Assembly: GCA_024698925.1 (NCBI GenBank)
Contig: JAILQO010000076.1
Location: forward strand, 1-56,135
Direction: 5' to 3'
Source: Bacteroidaceae bacterium
GTDB taxonomy: Bacteria > Bacteroidota > Bacteroidia > Bacteroidales > Bacteroidaceae
DNA: 56,135 nucleotides
The position numbers and the translations under genes are program-made. Below, one piece after another: positions 35,919 to 45,109 of this stretch. Numbering within the stretch: position 1 is the stretch's first letter; each line of letters begins with the position of its first letter. The notes below the pieces were generated by a model. It was given only the letters and a program-made list of their open reading frames with translations. It was not told the DNA's origin and searched no databases.

Positions 35919-37784
35919 ATGAAAACAAAACAATATATTCAAGGACTCACCTTCCTATTTGGCTCCATGGCTCTCATCGCCTGTGCTGATAGTTGGGATG
36001 AACACTATGGAAACAACGGCAAGTCCGCGTCTGAGAGTGCCGCTGACGCACCTACGCTTCTTGCTCACATTGAGGCCGATGAGGAGTTGAGACCCTTCCT
36101 GCGTGTCGTTCAGCATGTTGGTTATGATGCTGTTCTATCCTCCTCGCAGACTTTTACGCTTTGGGCACCAGTCATTACTAATGATCAGGCTGACAGCGTG
36201 ATTGCTGTCTATGATGCTCAGAAACAGTTGCGTGATAATAACGGCAACCTTCGTAAGGACAAGGACAATACAGCCATTACTCAATTCATCCAGAATCACA
36301 TGGCTCTTTCCGGCCGTTCTGTCAATAGTGAGACAAAAGACTCTGTCCGCATGTGGAACGGTAAGTATATGGTCCTGACGGCCAACGATATTAATGGTGT
36401 CCCGTTCAAGCAAAAGAACATCGTTGCCTCCAATGGTATTATGTACAAATTGGATGGAAAGCAAATCTTCAGGCCTAATGTGCGTGAAGCATTTGCATTA
36501 ACGGAAAAACTGGATAGTATCTCTTATTTCTTCACATTGATGGATGACTACAAATTGGATCCCGAGGAGTCCGTCCGTCGCGATGTCATTGATGGAGAGA
36601 TTGTCTATGCAGATTCCGTCATCAAATTGAATAATGTGCTTTATTCGTCGCTTGCCTATATCCAACGCGAGGATAGCAACTATCTTTGCCTTGCTCCAAC
36701 CAACGAAGTGTGGGAAGCCGAGTTCGCCAAGTATCGTCCTAAGTTCAATTTCAATAATGAGGTTTCTGATGCGGATTCTCTTGAATTGTTGAACACGCGT
36801 CTGGCAATCATTCGTGGCCGCTTCTTTAACTTGAAGGAGCAGAAGAACGAGTATCAGGATTCTATAAAGAATACGTTGTACGTCTCTACGTCTCAATATT
36901 GGGGCCTGAACGTGTTCATGAAGCCTCGTGTTGCCTGGAATTCTGCCACCAACGAGGGTATTCTTGGTGGTCTTACACCTGTAGAGTGCTCCAATGGCTT
37001 GGTCTATGTTGATCCAGATGGCCGTATAGACCCAAGCAAGACATTCTTGCAAACACGATACCTCCGCGTTTCCAATCGTCGCAACTACGAGCTGAGTCTC
37101 CTCACCGTGGGTGCTGGTGATAAGGCTGAGTACAAGGATCAGTCTGAAGTGGATCAGAAGACGGTTGCTGACGAGGTAGAGTATGGTGGCGTGATTCATC
37201 GTTTTGAGACGCTGAAGGACAAATCTTATATTGAGGTGAAACCTGTTTCCTACACAGGCGTTTCGGAAAACAACGATAGCCAGATTTATTTCTATCTGCG
37301 CAATACGTTTGCTAATACTTATTATAATTTCTACGTGGTGATGGTTCCTGCTTATGCCAACAAATCTGGCTATGAGGATAAGGATTGTGTAGAATTACGT
37401 TTCCAAGCCACATATGCTGAACGTGATGACCAACCCAACTCTTCTACGAATCCCATGCCTAACGCAGCCTATTATAAGATAAGGGAAACGCGTCTGAAGA
37501 ACCTCGAGACCGGTACTAATTACTTCTTCTACGACGGCAAGGACGTTAGCGCCATCTGTCTGGGTAAAGGTCTTGGTCCCTTCAAATACTCAACGGGCGG
37601 CGGCCTTGACTGTGCCGTACGTCTCTGCATCAATAGTGCCATTCAGAATAAGATGTTCTCAAAGGGTGAACAGACCAATGTCATGCGTATTAACCGCGTG
37701 ATTTACATCCCATTTGAAACGAAGGAGGAAGCTGATGCTTATGAACTCGATTTGTCGAACCTTAAAGAATATATTGAACAATGA
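35919..37784 (+). CDS. Lipoprotein with FAS1 domains and a C-terminal beta-rich module (FasC)
   Basis: 621 residues. Lipobox LIAC with Cys22. First FAS1 (about 45-200): AHIEADEELRPFLRVVQHVG, FTLWAPVITNDQADSVI, ASNGIMYKLD. Second FAS1 (about 205-385): YFFTLMDDYKL, YLCLAPTNEVWEAEF, CSNGLVYVD. A distinct beta-rich region with no recognised motif fills about 390-615. The stop overlaps the start of the second susC (ATGA at 37781-37784), just as FasA overlaps the first susC. This suggests that each FAS1 protein immediately before a susC is its dedicated partner (inference). Confidence 0.8.
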   Translation: MKTKQYIQGLTFLFGSMALIACADSWDEHYGNNGKSASESAADAPTLLAHIEADEELRPFLRVVQHVGYDAVLSSSQTFTLWAPVITNDQADSVIAVYDAQKQLRDNNGNLRKDKDNTAITQFIQNHMALSGRSVNSETKDSVRMWNGKYMVLTANDINGVPFKQKNIVASNGIMYKLDGKQIFRPNVREAFALTEKLDSISYFFTLMDDYKLDPEESVRRDVIDGEIVYADSVIKLNNVLYSSLAYIQREDSNYLCLAPTNEVWEAEFAKYRPKFNFNNEVSDADSLELLNTRLAIIRGRFFNLKEQKNEYQDSIKNTLYVSTSQYWGLNVFMKPRVAWNSATNEGILGGLTPVECSNGLVYVDPDGRIDPSKTFLQTRYLRVSNRRNYELSLLTVGAGDKAEYKDQSEVDQKTVADEVEYGGVIHRFETLKDKSYIEVKPVSYTGVSENNDSQIYFYLRNTFANTYYNFYVVMVPAYANKSGYEDKDCVELRFQATYAERDDQPNSSTNPMPNAAYYKIRETRLKNLETGTNYFFYDGKDVSAICLGKGLGPFKYSTGGGLDCAVRLCINSAIQNKMFSKGEQTNVMRINRVIYIPFETKEEADAYELDLSNLKEYIEQ

Positions 37785-40700
37785 AATCCGTTGGCTTATA
37801 TAGTCTCTCCTTATGCCTAATGTTGCCTTTTGCTGCCTTTGCGCAGGACGAGGTTACTGTTGAAGGTGCAGACAGCGCAGTGGTGACCCATGTGCGCAAG
37901 ACTGTGAAGAAGCAAGAGCCCACTCGTGATATTGTAGGTCGGGTTGTAGGCCAGCAGAATCAACCCTTAGCGGGTGTCCTGGTTCAGGCTACTGCCGGTG
38001 AAGGCTACTCCGTCCTGACCGGCGAAGACGGCTCATTCTCTCTGAAGGTTCCTTTGTATTGTTCCGCTTTGAGTGTCACGCTTCCTGGTTACAACAATGT
38101 TCGTGTTGGCCTTAATGAAAGTGGCCAGCTACGTGAGATTGTGCTACATAGTGAAGCAGCCCGTCCTCTCTATGGTGAAGATGACAATATACTGAATATC
38201 TCTCACGCTACAGATTTTGAATTCTCTGGCGCGACCAATATCGCATCTGAGATTCAGAACCAATTGGGTGGCGAGGTGTTATCCATGCAGCGTAGTGACA
38301 TTTCCGGTTCTGGCAACTATATGCAGGTGAATGGCATCAGTAGTTATATGACCAATGCGCAACCGTTGATTGTTATTGACGGCGTGATCACAGATATGCA
38401 GTATGGTCGTGAGATGATTCACTCTGGATTCTATAATGATATCCTCTCGAACTTGAACGTCCATGATATTGCCAGCGTCGATGTGCTGAAGAACGGTACC
38501 GCACTTTATGGAGCTAAGGGTGCCAACGGCGTTATTGTGATTCGCACCAAGCGTAATACCTCTATGGCAACACGTATTGATGCTACCGCCAATCTGGGAA
38601 TCCGCATGCTACCGCGTGAGTATCAAGTGATGTCTGGATCACAGTTCAAGTCCTATGCCAGCGACTTGCTCAGCACGACCGGTACCAAGCTTCAGAGCTT
38701 CAAGTTCATGCGTTCCGATGATCCCAACTACTATTGGATCAATAAGTACAATAACAACACCGATTGGACCGATAACATCATGCACACAGCGATGACTCAG
38801 GACTATGGGCTGAGTGTGCAAGGTGGTGGCGAGATTGCCGGTTACATGCTTTCTCTTGGCTACAATCATGCGTCAGAGCAGATAGAGGAAGCCAACTATA
38901 ACCGCTTGAATATCCGATTCAATACAGATATCAAGATTACAGACTACATCAACTTCCGTTTTGACGCGTCCTATACAAATACAACTCGCAAGCTCTATGA
39001 CACGGGTGCTCCAGAGGATTATACCAACGGAACGGTTACGTCGCTCAATTTCTTAGGTTACGCCAAGTCTCCGATGCTGAGCCCGTATAGCTTTGTCGCC
39101 AGCGATAATGGTCCCGGTGTCATCAATCCTAACCACCTTGACATCGATGACGAGGATTACCTGCGTGAAGTCACACAGCTCAAACAGAGCAACTACGAGT
39201 TGGCCAATCCTATGGCTATCCTTGAGTATGGTACGGCACAGAACAAGAACTACTTCGACAGTTCGTTCCTGACGCTCTCCATCACACCTTCTTGGACGCC
39301 CAACTCGCATTTGAAGTTCTCTTCACTATTCAACTACTCGCTGTCCAATACGAATGAGAAGTACTTCATTCCCATGAACGGCGTGCCCTCGTTCTATGTC
39401 AACGACTTCCATGCTTCTATGGAAAATATGATTGCTTCGCTCTACAGTAAGCAGAATAGTATCACGAGCGACACAAAGGTGGAGTGGGGGAATCGTTATG
39501 ATGGTCACAGCATCAACTTGATGGGCGGTTTCCGCTTCATGAATGAGAGTTACACGCTGACCCGCCAGAGTGGTTATAACACTGGTAACGACAAGACTCC
39601 GCAGATTTCCAATACCACCGAATTTACGCGTCGTATCGCCGGCTCACAGGAGAATTGGGCTACGCTGACGTGGTATGGTCAGGCCAAGTATAACTATGCT
39701 AACCGTTACTATCTGCAAGGCGACCTCGCAGTAGAAACCAATTCTCAGTTTGGTCGTTATGCCAAGAGCGGTATGAAGCTCTTTGGCGTGGCGTGGGGCA
39801 TCTTCCCCAGTCTGCAGGCTGGATGGGTTGTAAGCAACGAGAAATGGTTCGATTTCTCTGGCTTTGATTACCTCAAGGTGACAGCCGGTTATGGCCTCAG
39901 TGGTAACGATGCGCTTCCTTATGACGCTTCTCAGAGTTACTTCAAGAGTCAACTATTCCTGGGTCAGATCCCAGGTCTCAGCTTGGAGAATATCGGAAAC
40001 ACCGAGTTGCAGTGGGAGACAACACGTCGCCTCAATGCCGGTATCGAGGCTCGTTTCCTCAATAACCGCATCGGTTTGGGATTCAATGTCTTCCACAGTT
40101 GGACGGACAACCTGCTGACCTATCGTAGCCTGAATTTCCTCACGGGTATCGACAAGAACTGGAGCAATGGTGGCAGTCTCGAGAACAAAGGCTTTGATGT
40201 CAATGCCTCTGCCCACATCATTTCCGGAAACGAATGGAACTGGAGTGTAGGTGCTTCCATGGGTCACTACGTGAATGAACTTACCGCTTTACCAGATGGC
40301 GCCCTCTATGATGACCATGAAGTTCTTGGAGGTACCATTCGCAGTCAGGTCGGTAAGCCCATTAACCTCTTCTACGGTTACAAGACTGAGAAGACGCAGA
40401 GTGGCAAAATCGTCTATGCTACCACTGAGGAAGCTACGGCAGACGGCCTTTACCGCCTTGCCTCTGATGGCGTTACAAAGACCTATTTCCAGGGTGGTGA
40501 CGTGAAGTACGCGAATCTCTCAGGTGCTGATGGTGAGATCAACGAAGATGACCGTACCTTTATCGGTGATCCCAATCCGGATATCTATGGTAACATCTGG
40601 ACCTCTCTGAGCTACAAGCGCCTCACCATTGATGTCAGCTTTAACTACAGCCTCGGTGGTGACATATACAATTATATGCGTCAACAACTGGAGAGTGGTA

Positions 40701-41065
40701 GCCGCTTTATGAACCAGACTACCGCTTTGCTCAGCCGCTGGAGCTACGAGGGTCAGACCACGGAGATTCCACGTGCCACCTATGGTGACCCCATTGGTAA
40801 TAGTGATTTTAGCGACCGTTGGATTGAGGACGGCAGCTACCTGCGCCTCAAGAATGTCACGCTCAGCTACAAACTGCCCATTAACAACACTTATATCCAA
40901 GGTATCACAGTCTGGGCACGTGCCACCAACTTGTTGACATTTACCAACTATCTGGGCGTCGATCCAGAGGTATCCATAGGTAACAGTACTCTCTTGCAAG
41001 GCATCGACCGTGGTTATCTCGCCTCTGGTCGTACCGTTAACCTCGGTGTCAAGATCAACCTCTAA
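37781..41065 (+). CDS. susC: SusC/RagA-type TonB-dependent outer-membrane transporter (second pair)
   Basis: 1094 residues. Signal peptide to about residue 21 (FAAFAQ), then a 25-residue spacer, a CarboxypepD_reg-like domain (about 48-130; DIVGRVVGQQNQPLAGVLVQ), the plug (about 150-270; MQVNGISSYMTNAQPLIVIDG, VLKNGTALYGAKGANGVIVI) and a TonB-dependent barrel. It is clearly different from the first SusC of the operon, so the locus probably handles two substrates, or one substrate in two steps. The SusD partner begins 12 bases later. Confidence 0.95.
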   Translation: MKSVGLYSLSLCLMLPFAAFAQDEVTVEGADSAVVTHVRKTVKKQEPTRDIVGRVVGQQNQPLAGVLVQATAGEGYSVLTGEDGSFSLKVPLYCSALSVTLPGYNNVRVGLNESGQLREIVLHSEAARPLYGEDDNILNISHATDFEFSGATNIASEIQNQLGGEVLSMQRSDISGSGNYMQVNGISSYMTNAQPLIVIDGVITDMQYGREMIHSGFYNDILSNLNVHDIASVDVLKNGTALYGAKGANGVIVIRTKRNTSMATRIDATANLGIRMLPREYQVMSGSQFKSYASDLLSTTGTKLQSFKFMRSDDPNYYWINKYNNNTDWTDNIMHTAMTQDYGLSVQGGGEIAGYMLSLGYNHASEQIEEANYNRLNIRFNTDIKITDYINFRFDASYTNTTRKLYDTGAPEDYTNGTVTSLNFLGYAKSPMLSPYSFVASDNGPGVINPNHLDIDDEDYLREVTQLKQSNYELANPMAILEYGTAQNKNYFDSSFLTLSITPSWTPNSHLKFSSLFNYSLSNTNEKYFIPMNGVPSFYVNDFHASMENMIASLYSKQNSITSDTKVEWGNRYDGHSINLMGGFRFMNESYTLTRQSGYNTGNDKTPQISNTTEFTRRIAGSQENWATLTWYGQAKYNYANRYYLQGDLAVETNSQFGRYAKSGMKLFGVAWGIFPSLQAGWVVSNEKWFDFSGFDYLKVTAGYGLSGNDALPYDASQSYFKSQLFLGQIPGLSLENIGNTELQWETTRRLNAGIEARFLNNRIGLGFNVFHSWTDNLLTYRSLNFLTGIDKNWSNGGSLENKGFDVNASAHIISGNEWNWSVGASMGHYVNELTALPDGALYDDHEVLGGTIRSQVGKPINLFYGYKTEKTQSGKIVYATTEEATADGLYRLASDGVTKTYFQGGDVKYANLSGADGEINEDDRTFIGDPNPDIYGNIWTSLSYKRLTIDVSFNYSLGGDIYNYMRQQLESGSRFMNQTTALLSRWSYEGQTTEIPRATYGDPIGNSDFSDRWIEDGSYLRLKNVTLSYKLPINNTYIQGITVWARATNLLTFTNYLGVDPEVSIGNSTLLQGIDRGYLASGRTVNLGVKINL

Positions 41066-41077
41066 GCATTTGTGAAT

Positions 41078-43405
41078 ATGAAGACACTAAGATATATCCT
41101 TCTCTCTTGGTTGTTGGCTGTATCGGCCACTGCAACTTTTACGTCGTGCGACGATATGCTCACGATGTCCAATGATGATGTGCTCTATACTGATGACAAT
41201 GGTCTGAAAACGGCCAACGACACCGTCAACACCTTTGTGGGCATCCTCTATCAACTCCAGAAAGTGGCTGTGCGCACCAACCTCTTTGGTGAGTTGCGTG
41301 GTGACCTCACCACAGTCTATAGTAATGGTGATGTCAATCTGAAGAACATCGCAAACTTTACGGTTGATAGCAAGAACTCCTACAATAACCCACGTGACTA
41401 CTATTCCGTCATTAACAACTGCAACTACTTCCTGGCCAATGCCGATGCAGCGCTTTCTGAAACGCGTTACCAGAATGGTATGACACAGGACTACTACGTT
41501 CTGCGTGCCGAGTATGTGGCTGTTCGTGCCATCCGCGCATGGCTCTACCTGCAATTGGGACAGATATATGGCGATAATATCCCTGTGGTTGAGACGCCCA
41601 TTCTGTCTATCGAAGCAGCAGATGAGGCGATGTCCAACGCTGCTAACAAAATGTCACTACAGCAGATCTGCCAGCACTTCATAGCTGATTTGGAGCCTTA
41701 CGTCGGATGGTTTGACTATCCGCATCATGGCAACCCGGGACGTGGCGGCTATAGCGGCAGTACCCCTTCACGCATGAGTGTACTTCCCATCCAACTCGTC
41801 CTCGGCGACCTCTATCTCTGGCTTGCCTCCATTGATGGTAATAAGGATTACGCCCGTCGCGCAGCCGAGTACTATTACCAGTATATTGTTTGGGTTCCCA
41901 ATGCTACGGGAACTACCATTAACAATGATGGTTACAAGAAAGTCAACGTTACAGGCTACTATCGCGACTATTGGGTATTGGAGGATGGCAAGTACAATTC
42001 TAATGGCAATGGTGTCGGCTCAGAGAGCCATTGGTACCGTACGTCTGCCAACAGCTTCGGTTACACAGGCAACGAGGTGATCGCAGCTATTGCGATGGAC
42101 TCCGTCGCTGCCAATGATCACTTCAATACGTTGCGCTATCTCTACAGCTACAATCAGGAGGATGGCACAACGCCGGCAAGCCTTGGTCCGTCCCAACCAT
42201 GCATCGACTATAGTGACTCCCAGATCTATGGCGAGTATTACAAAGCGGCCAATGCCCTTGTGGCTGATTTCGTAGAGCGTGACCCGACCACACTCTCCGA
42301 AGAATTACGCCAGCGCCACTTCGGAGGTGATACGCGTCTCGGTTCCAACCTCTATACCTACGACATTGTCGATGGTCAGGAGATGCAGATCATTTCCAAG
42401 TCCAACAATACACGCGACGTCATTATCTATCGCACCGCTGATGTATATCTTCGTATGGCCGAGGCCTTGAACTACGCAGGCTTCCCCCTCTTCGGTAAAT
42501 ATATCCTCACTACGGGTTTGGATAATCTCGTCGTTCAGCGCCTGGTGCTTCCCTCCTGTGATAACCACACGGATAGCGTCTTCGTGCAACAATTCAACTT
42601 CCCCCGCACTTTGTTCATGACGCAACTGTCTGAACAGACGTCCAACAACATGCCTGTGAATGCCTACTATCCGCTGACATCTTCCACTGGTGCTTCGTTC
42701 AACAACCTCAACTATGTCAACCAGATTGGCATCCACCAGCGTGGCAGCGGCTATCCCCTGGAGAATCCCAAGTACTATCCTGCCTACGTAGATACCATTT
42801 CCAAGACAGACCCGGCCCTGACATATCCCTATCCTGTGCAACCTTCGGCATATTCGGCTGTGGCCAGCTCATCCTCAGATCCCCTCAAGACCGTACTGGC
42901 CAATATTATTGCCGCCAATACTGAGCTCATCGATCGCGCGGTGGCAGAAGATGCAGAGGCCTACACGGCTCCCGTTTTGGACGACTATCCCGTAGCTGAA
43001 TGGGAGAACCTTGTCATAAACTATCGCGATGCCCTTCGTGCCTACAGTAGTGCCGAGCAGGCTGCATGGCGCTTGCAGGTCGTCTATTGGCAGCGTGATC
43101 ACGCCAAACTTATCCGTGAGCGACAGGAGGAAGTCGTTGATAGTCTGTTGGACGTTGAGTCAGCACTCGAGACCTGTTTCGAAGGTTTCCGCTTCGGCTA
43201 CCTGATGCGTGCAGATTATCGCTGCGGCGGTCGTGCTCGCAAGATGGGTGGTGGTCGCACCTTTGCTCCTGGTCAGTATCTGGCTGAGAAGGTCGGCAAG
43301 CGTGATGCCTCTTTGCAAGGCAAACTCACCAACCGCAACAACTGGTTCATTGGTTGGAAAGATGCCCAGAGCGGAGCCTCTATCGGTGTGAATACACAAG
43401 AATAA
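41078..43405 (+). CDS. susD: SusD-like outer-membrane lipoprotein, oversized (second pair)
   Basis: 775 residues from the ATG at 41078 (an upstream GTG at 41072 would add two residues). Lipobox FTSC with Cys24. SusD features include the TPR-like N-terminal half with EYVAVRAIRAWLYLQLGQIY and ALETCFEGFRFGYLMRADYR, a weak match to the usual FEGKRWFDL motif. It is about 200 residues longer than typical. Most of the extra length is a charged helical insertion at about 590-700 (NLVINYRDALRAYSSAEQAA, RDHAKLIRERQEEVVDSLLD), placed just before the conserved C-terminal motif. Proposed role: lid for the second SusC with an extra contact surface. Confidence 0.87.
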   Translation: MKTLRYILLSWLLAVSATATFTSCDDMLTMSNDDVLYTDDNGLKTANDTVNTFVGILYQLQKVAVRTNLFGELRGDLTTVYSNGDVNLKNIANFTVDSKNSYNNPRDYYSVINNCNYFLANADAALSETRYQNGMTQDYYVLRAEYVAVRAIRAWLYLQLGQIYGDNIPVVETPILSIEAADEAMSNAANKMSLQQICQHFIADLEPYVGWFDYPHHGNPGRGGYSGSTPSRMSVLPIQLVLGDLYLWLASIDGNKDYARRAAEYYYQYIVWVPNATGTTINNDGYKKVNVTGYYRDYWVLEDGKYNSNGNGVGSESHWYRTSANSFGYTGNEVIAAIAMDSVAANDHFNTLRYLYSYNQEDGTTPASLGPSQPCIDYSDSQIYGEYYKAANALVADFVERDPTTLSEELRQRHFGGDTRLGSNLYTYDIVDGQEMQIISKSNNTRDVIIYRTADVYLRMAEALNYAGFPLFGKYILTTGLDNLVVQRLVLPSCDNHTDSVFVQQFNFPRTLFMTQLSEQTSNNMPVNAYYPLTSSTGASFNNLNYVNQIGIHQRGSGYPLENPKYYPAYVDTISKTDPALTYPYPVQPSAYSAVASSSSDPLKTVLANIIAANTELIDRAVAEDAEAYTAPVLDDYPVAEWENLVINYRDALRAYSSAEQAAWRLQVVYWQRDHAKLIRERQEEVVDSLLDVESALETCFEGFRFGYLMRADYRCGGRARKMGGGRTFAPGQYLAEKVGKRDASLQGKLTNRNNWFIGWKDAQSGASIGVNTQE

Positions 43406-43442
43406 ATCCTTTTAATAACCCGTCATAATACTCACTGGAAAA

Positions 43443-44048
43443 ATGAAAGACATCATCGATACGCTACGTTCCTCCTTCATGGCAGGCGTATGTGTTGGCA
43501 TTGCAGGTTTCGGCTATCTGGCCGAGAAGAGCATTGTAGGCGCCGTACTCTTTGCCTTCGGTCTGCTCACCGTTGTTCACTACGCTTTAAAGCTTTATAC
43601 AGGCACAGCCGGCTTCATCCGCAAGGGTGAGGTCGGCCGCTTGTTTCTCATTTTAGGCGGTAATATCATTGGCTGTTTGGCTGTCGCGCTCATCGCCCGC
43701 TGTTCGCCGATGCCGTTGCAGGATACAGCTACGAGCGTCCTTTCAGCCAGACTCGCTACTGGCCCGCTGAAAGGTGGCGTATTGGCCATTGGCTGTGGCT
43801 TCATCATGACCACCGCCGTAACCTTTGCGCGTCAGGGTAAGAACCTGCCGCTGTTGTTTGGCGTCCCGCTTTTCATCATGTGTGGCTTTCCCCACTGTGT
43901 GGCAGACGCATTCTACTACCTTTGCGTGCCTTTGGACTACTGGGCACTTTATTGGCCCTCCATCCTTCTCTTCTACGTATCTATTGTTCTTGGCAACTTC
44001 ATCGGCTGTAACCTCTACCGCTTCGTCATGAACCCCACCGATTGGTGA
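43443..44048 (+). CDS. Compact formate/nitrite-transporter (FNT) family protein
   Basis: 201 residues with six hydrophobic segments, no signal peptide. The N-terminus SFMAGVCVGIAGFGYLAEK and the segment CGFPHCVADAFYY match FNT channels such as FocA and NirC, where a His-x-Val-Ala-Asn/Asp motif lines the pore. It is shorter than the usual 260-290 residues, mainly through short loops and ends, but all six TM helices appear present. It follows SusD2 by 37 bases and may be the last gene of that operon. Likely cargo is formate or another small monocarboxylate or nitrite; not decided by sequence. Confidence 0.75.
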   Translation: MKDIIDTLRSSFMAGVCVGIAGFGYLAEKSIVGAVLFAFGLLTVVHYALKLYTGTAGFIRKGEVGRLFLILGGNIIGCLAVALIARCSPMPLQDTATSVLSARLATGPLKGGVLAIGCGFIMTTAVTFARQGKNLPLLFGVPLFIMCGFPHCVADAFYYLCVPLDYWALYWPSILLFYVSIVLGNFIGCNLYRFVMNPTDW

Positions 44049-44066
44049 GGGCATGCCCGGAACTTG

Positions 44067-45101
44067 TCAGGGGATGAAGTTGGCGATGGGGCGAATCTTG
44101 TCGCCGTCGTCTGACATCAGAAAGAAATGTGGTGTGCGAATGGTACGTCCATTCACTTCCTTGTGGCTATGGAGTACGAGGAGTAGTCTCCCAAACCAAT
44201 CGCGGAACATCATGCCGTGCCCGTAGTTGGGCGGTGTGACGGGCTTGGGCTCTTGCGTCCATGGGCCGTCAAGAGTTCCACTCTCGCTGTAGGCTACGCC
44301 CATCGTATATTCTTTTCCCTTCCAACTAGTCCAGTAGCAGCCTAAACGGCCATTCATTGTTCGGAACAGCCAGGGACCGTCCGTGACTACATTGGGCAAT
44401 GTGCCATCGGCACGGCGATGACGCGTCGGCGCCAGTTGGCTGTCATCCACGGGGTCGTCATCTCGGCTCCAAGGACTATCGCTGGCACGAAACATGACGT
44501 GGGCACGGCCGATAGATCCACTGAGGTCATCCGTGAGGCGTATCTTTTCTACTGTACCGTCACCGTTTTGTAACCACTCGTGGCAATAGACCATGTAGGG
44601 GCACCCGTCCGTATCTATCCAGAGGGTGGCGTCGAGGGTCGGCTTGAATGCGGGAAGATAAACCGGGTCGCGCATGGGACGATAAGGCCCTCCGGGCTTA
44701 TCGCTGACAAGGATGTGGCAGGCACGACGCGGTATGCGACGTCCATTCAAGCTGTCAATGGTGACGGCATTATTCGTGAACGTGGCAAAGTAATAGTACT
44801 TGTCGCGATACTTATGTATTTCTGCTGCCCAGATCTGTGGGTGTGACCCCATCCATGAGGTGCTGTCAAGTTCAAGCACCTGCATGGGCCCGTCCCAAGT
44901 CTGTAAGCCCTTGGAGGTCCATACAAGGCCACCAGTACCCGTCATGTAATACGTGCGACTGGCAGAATCCGCGTAGATAAACGGATCGCTCAGTCGGATA
45001 CTGTCTGTGGGTACTCCCTCACGATAGAACGGCAAACGGCGCTGAGCCATGAGACCGTTCGTTGCCGCAAGAAGGGCTATTATCAAGGCAGCTTTTCTCA
45101 T
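44067..45101 (-). CDS. Secreted GH43-type glycoside hydrolase
   Basis: 344 residues. Signal peptide to about residue 20 (LMAQ), then a five-bladed propeller typical of GH43: SDPFIYAD with the candidate base Asp39, WAAEIHKYRDKYYYFAT, LDATLW with Asp157, VYCHEW with Glu175, and TDGPWLFRT. Many GH43 enzymes have EGP where TDGP appears; either this subfamily uses Asp241 in that place or the acid is elsewhere (Glu175 is a candidate). Likely activity is on arabinan, xylan or galactan side chains. It is the last gene of a fabD-GH13-GH43 series, eight bases after the GH13 stop, and is convergent with the FNT gene 18 bases away. Confidence 0.82.
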   Translation of the reverse strand: MRKAALIIALLAATNGLMAQRRLPFYREGVPTDSIRLSDPFIYADSASRTYYMTGTGGLVWTSKGLQTWDGPMQVLELDSTSWMGSHPQIWAAEIHKYRDKYYYFATFTNNAVTIDSLNGRRIPRRACHILVSDKPGGPYRPMRDPVYLPAFKPTLDATLWIDTDGCPYMVYCHEWLQNGDGTVEKIRLTDDLSGSIGRAHVMFRASDSPWSRDDDPVDDSQLAPTRHRRADGTLPNVVTDGPWLFRTMNGRLGCYWTSWKGKEYTMGVAYSESGTLDGPWTQEPKPVTPPNYGHGMMFRDWFGRLLLVLHSHKEVNGRTIRTPHFFLMSDDGDKIRPIANFIP

Positions 45102-45109
45102 CGTTCAAT

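Noticed and set aside
44049..44058. GGGCATGCCC palindrome between the FNT and GH43 genes
   Set aside because: Ten bases with no loop or T tract; too short to support a terminator or operator call.
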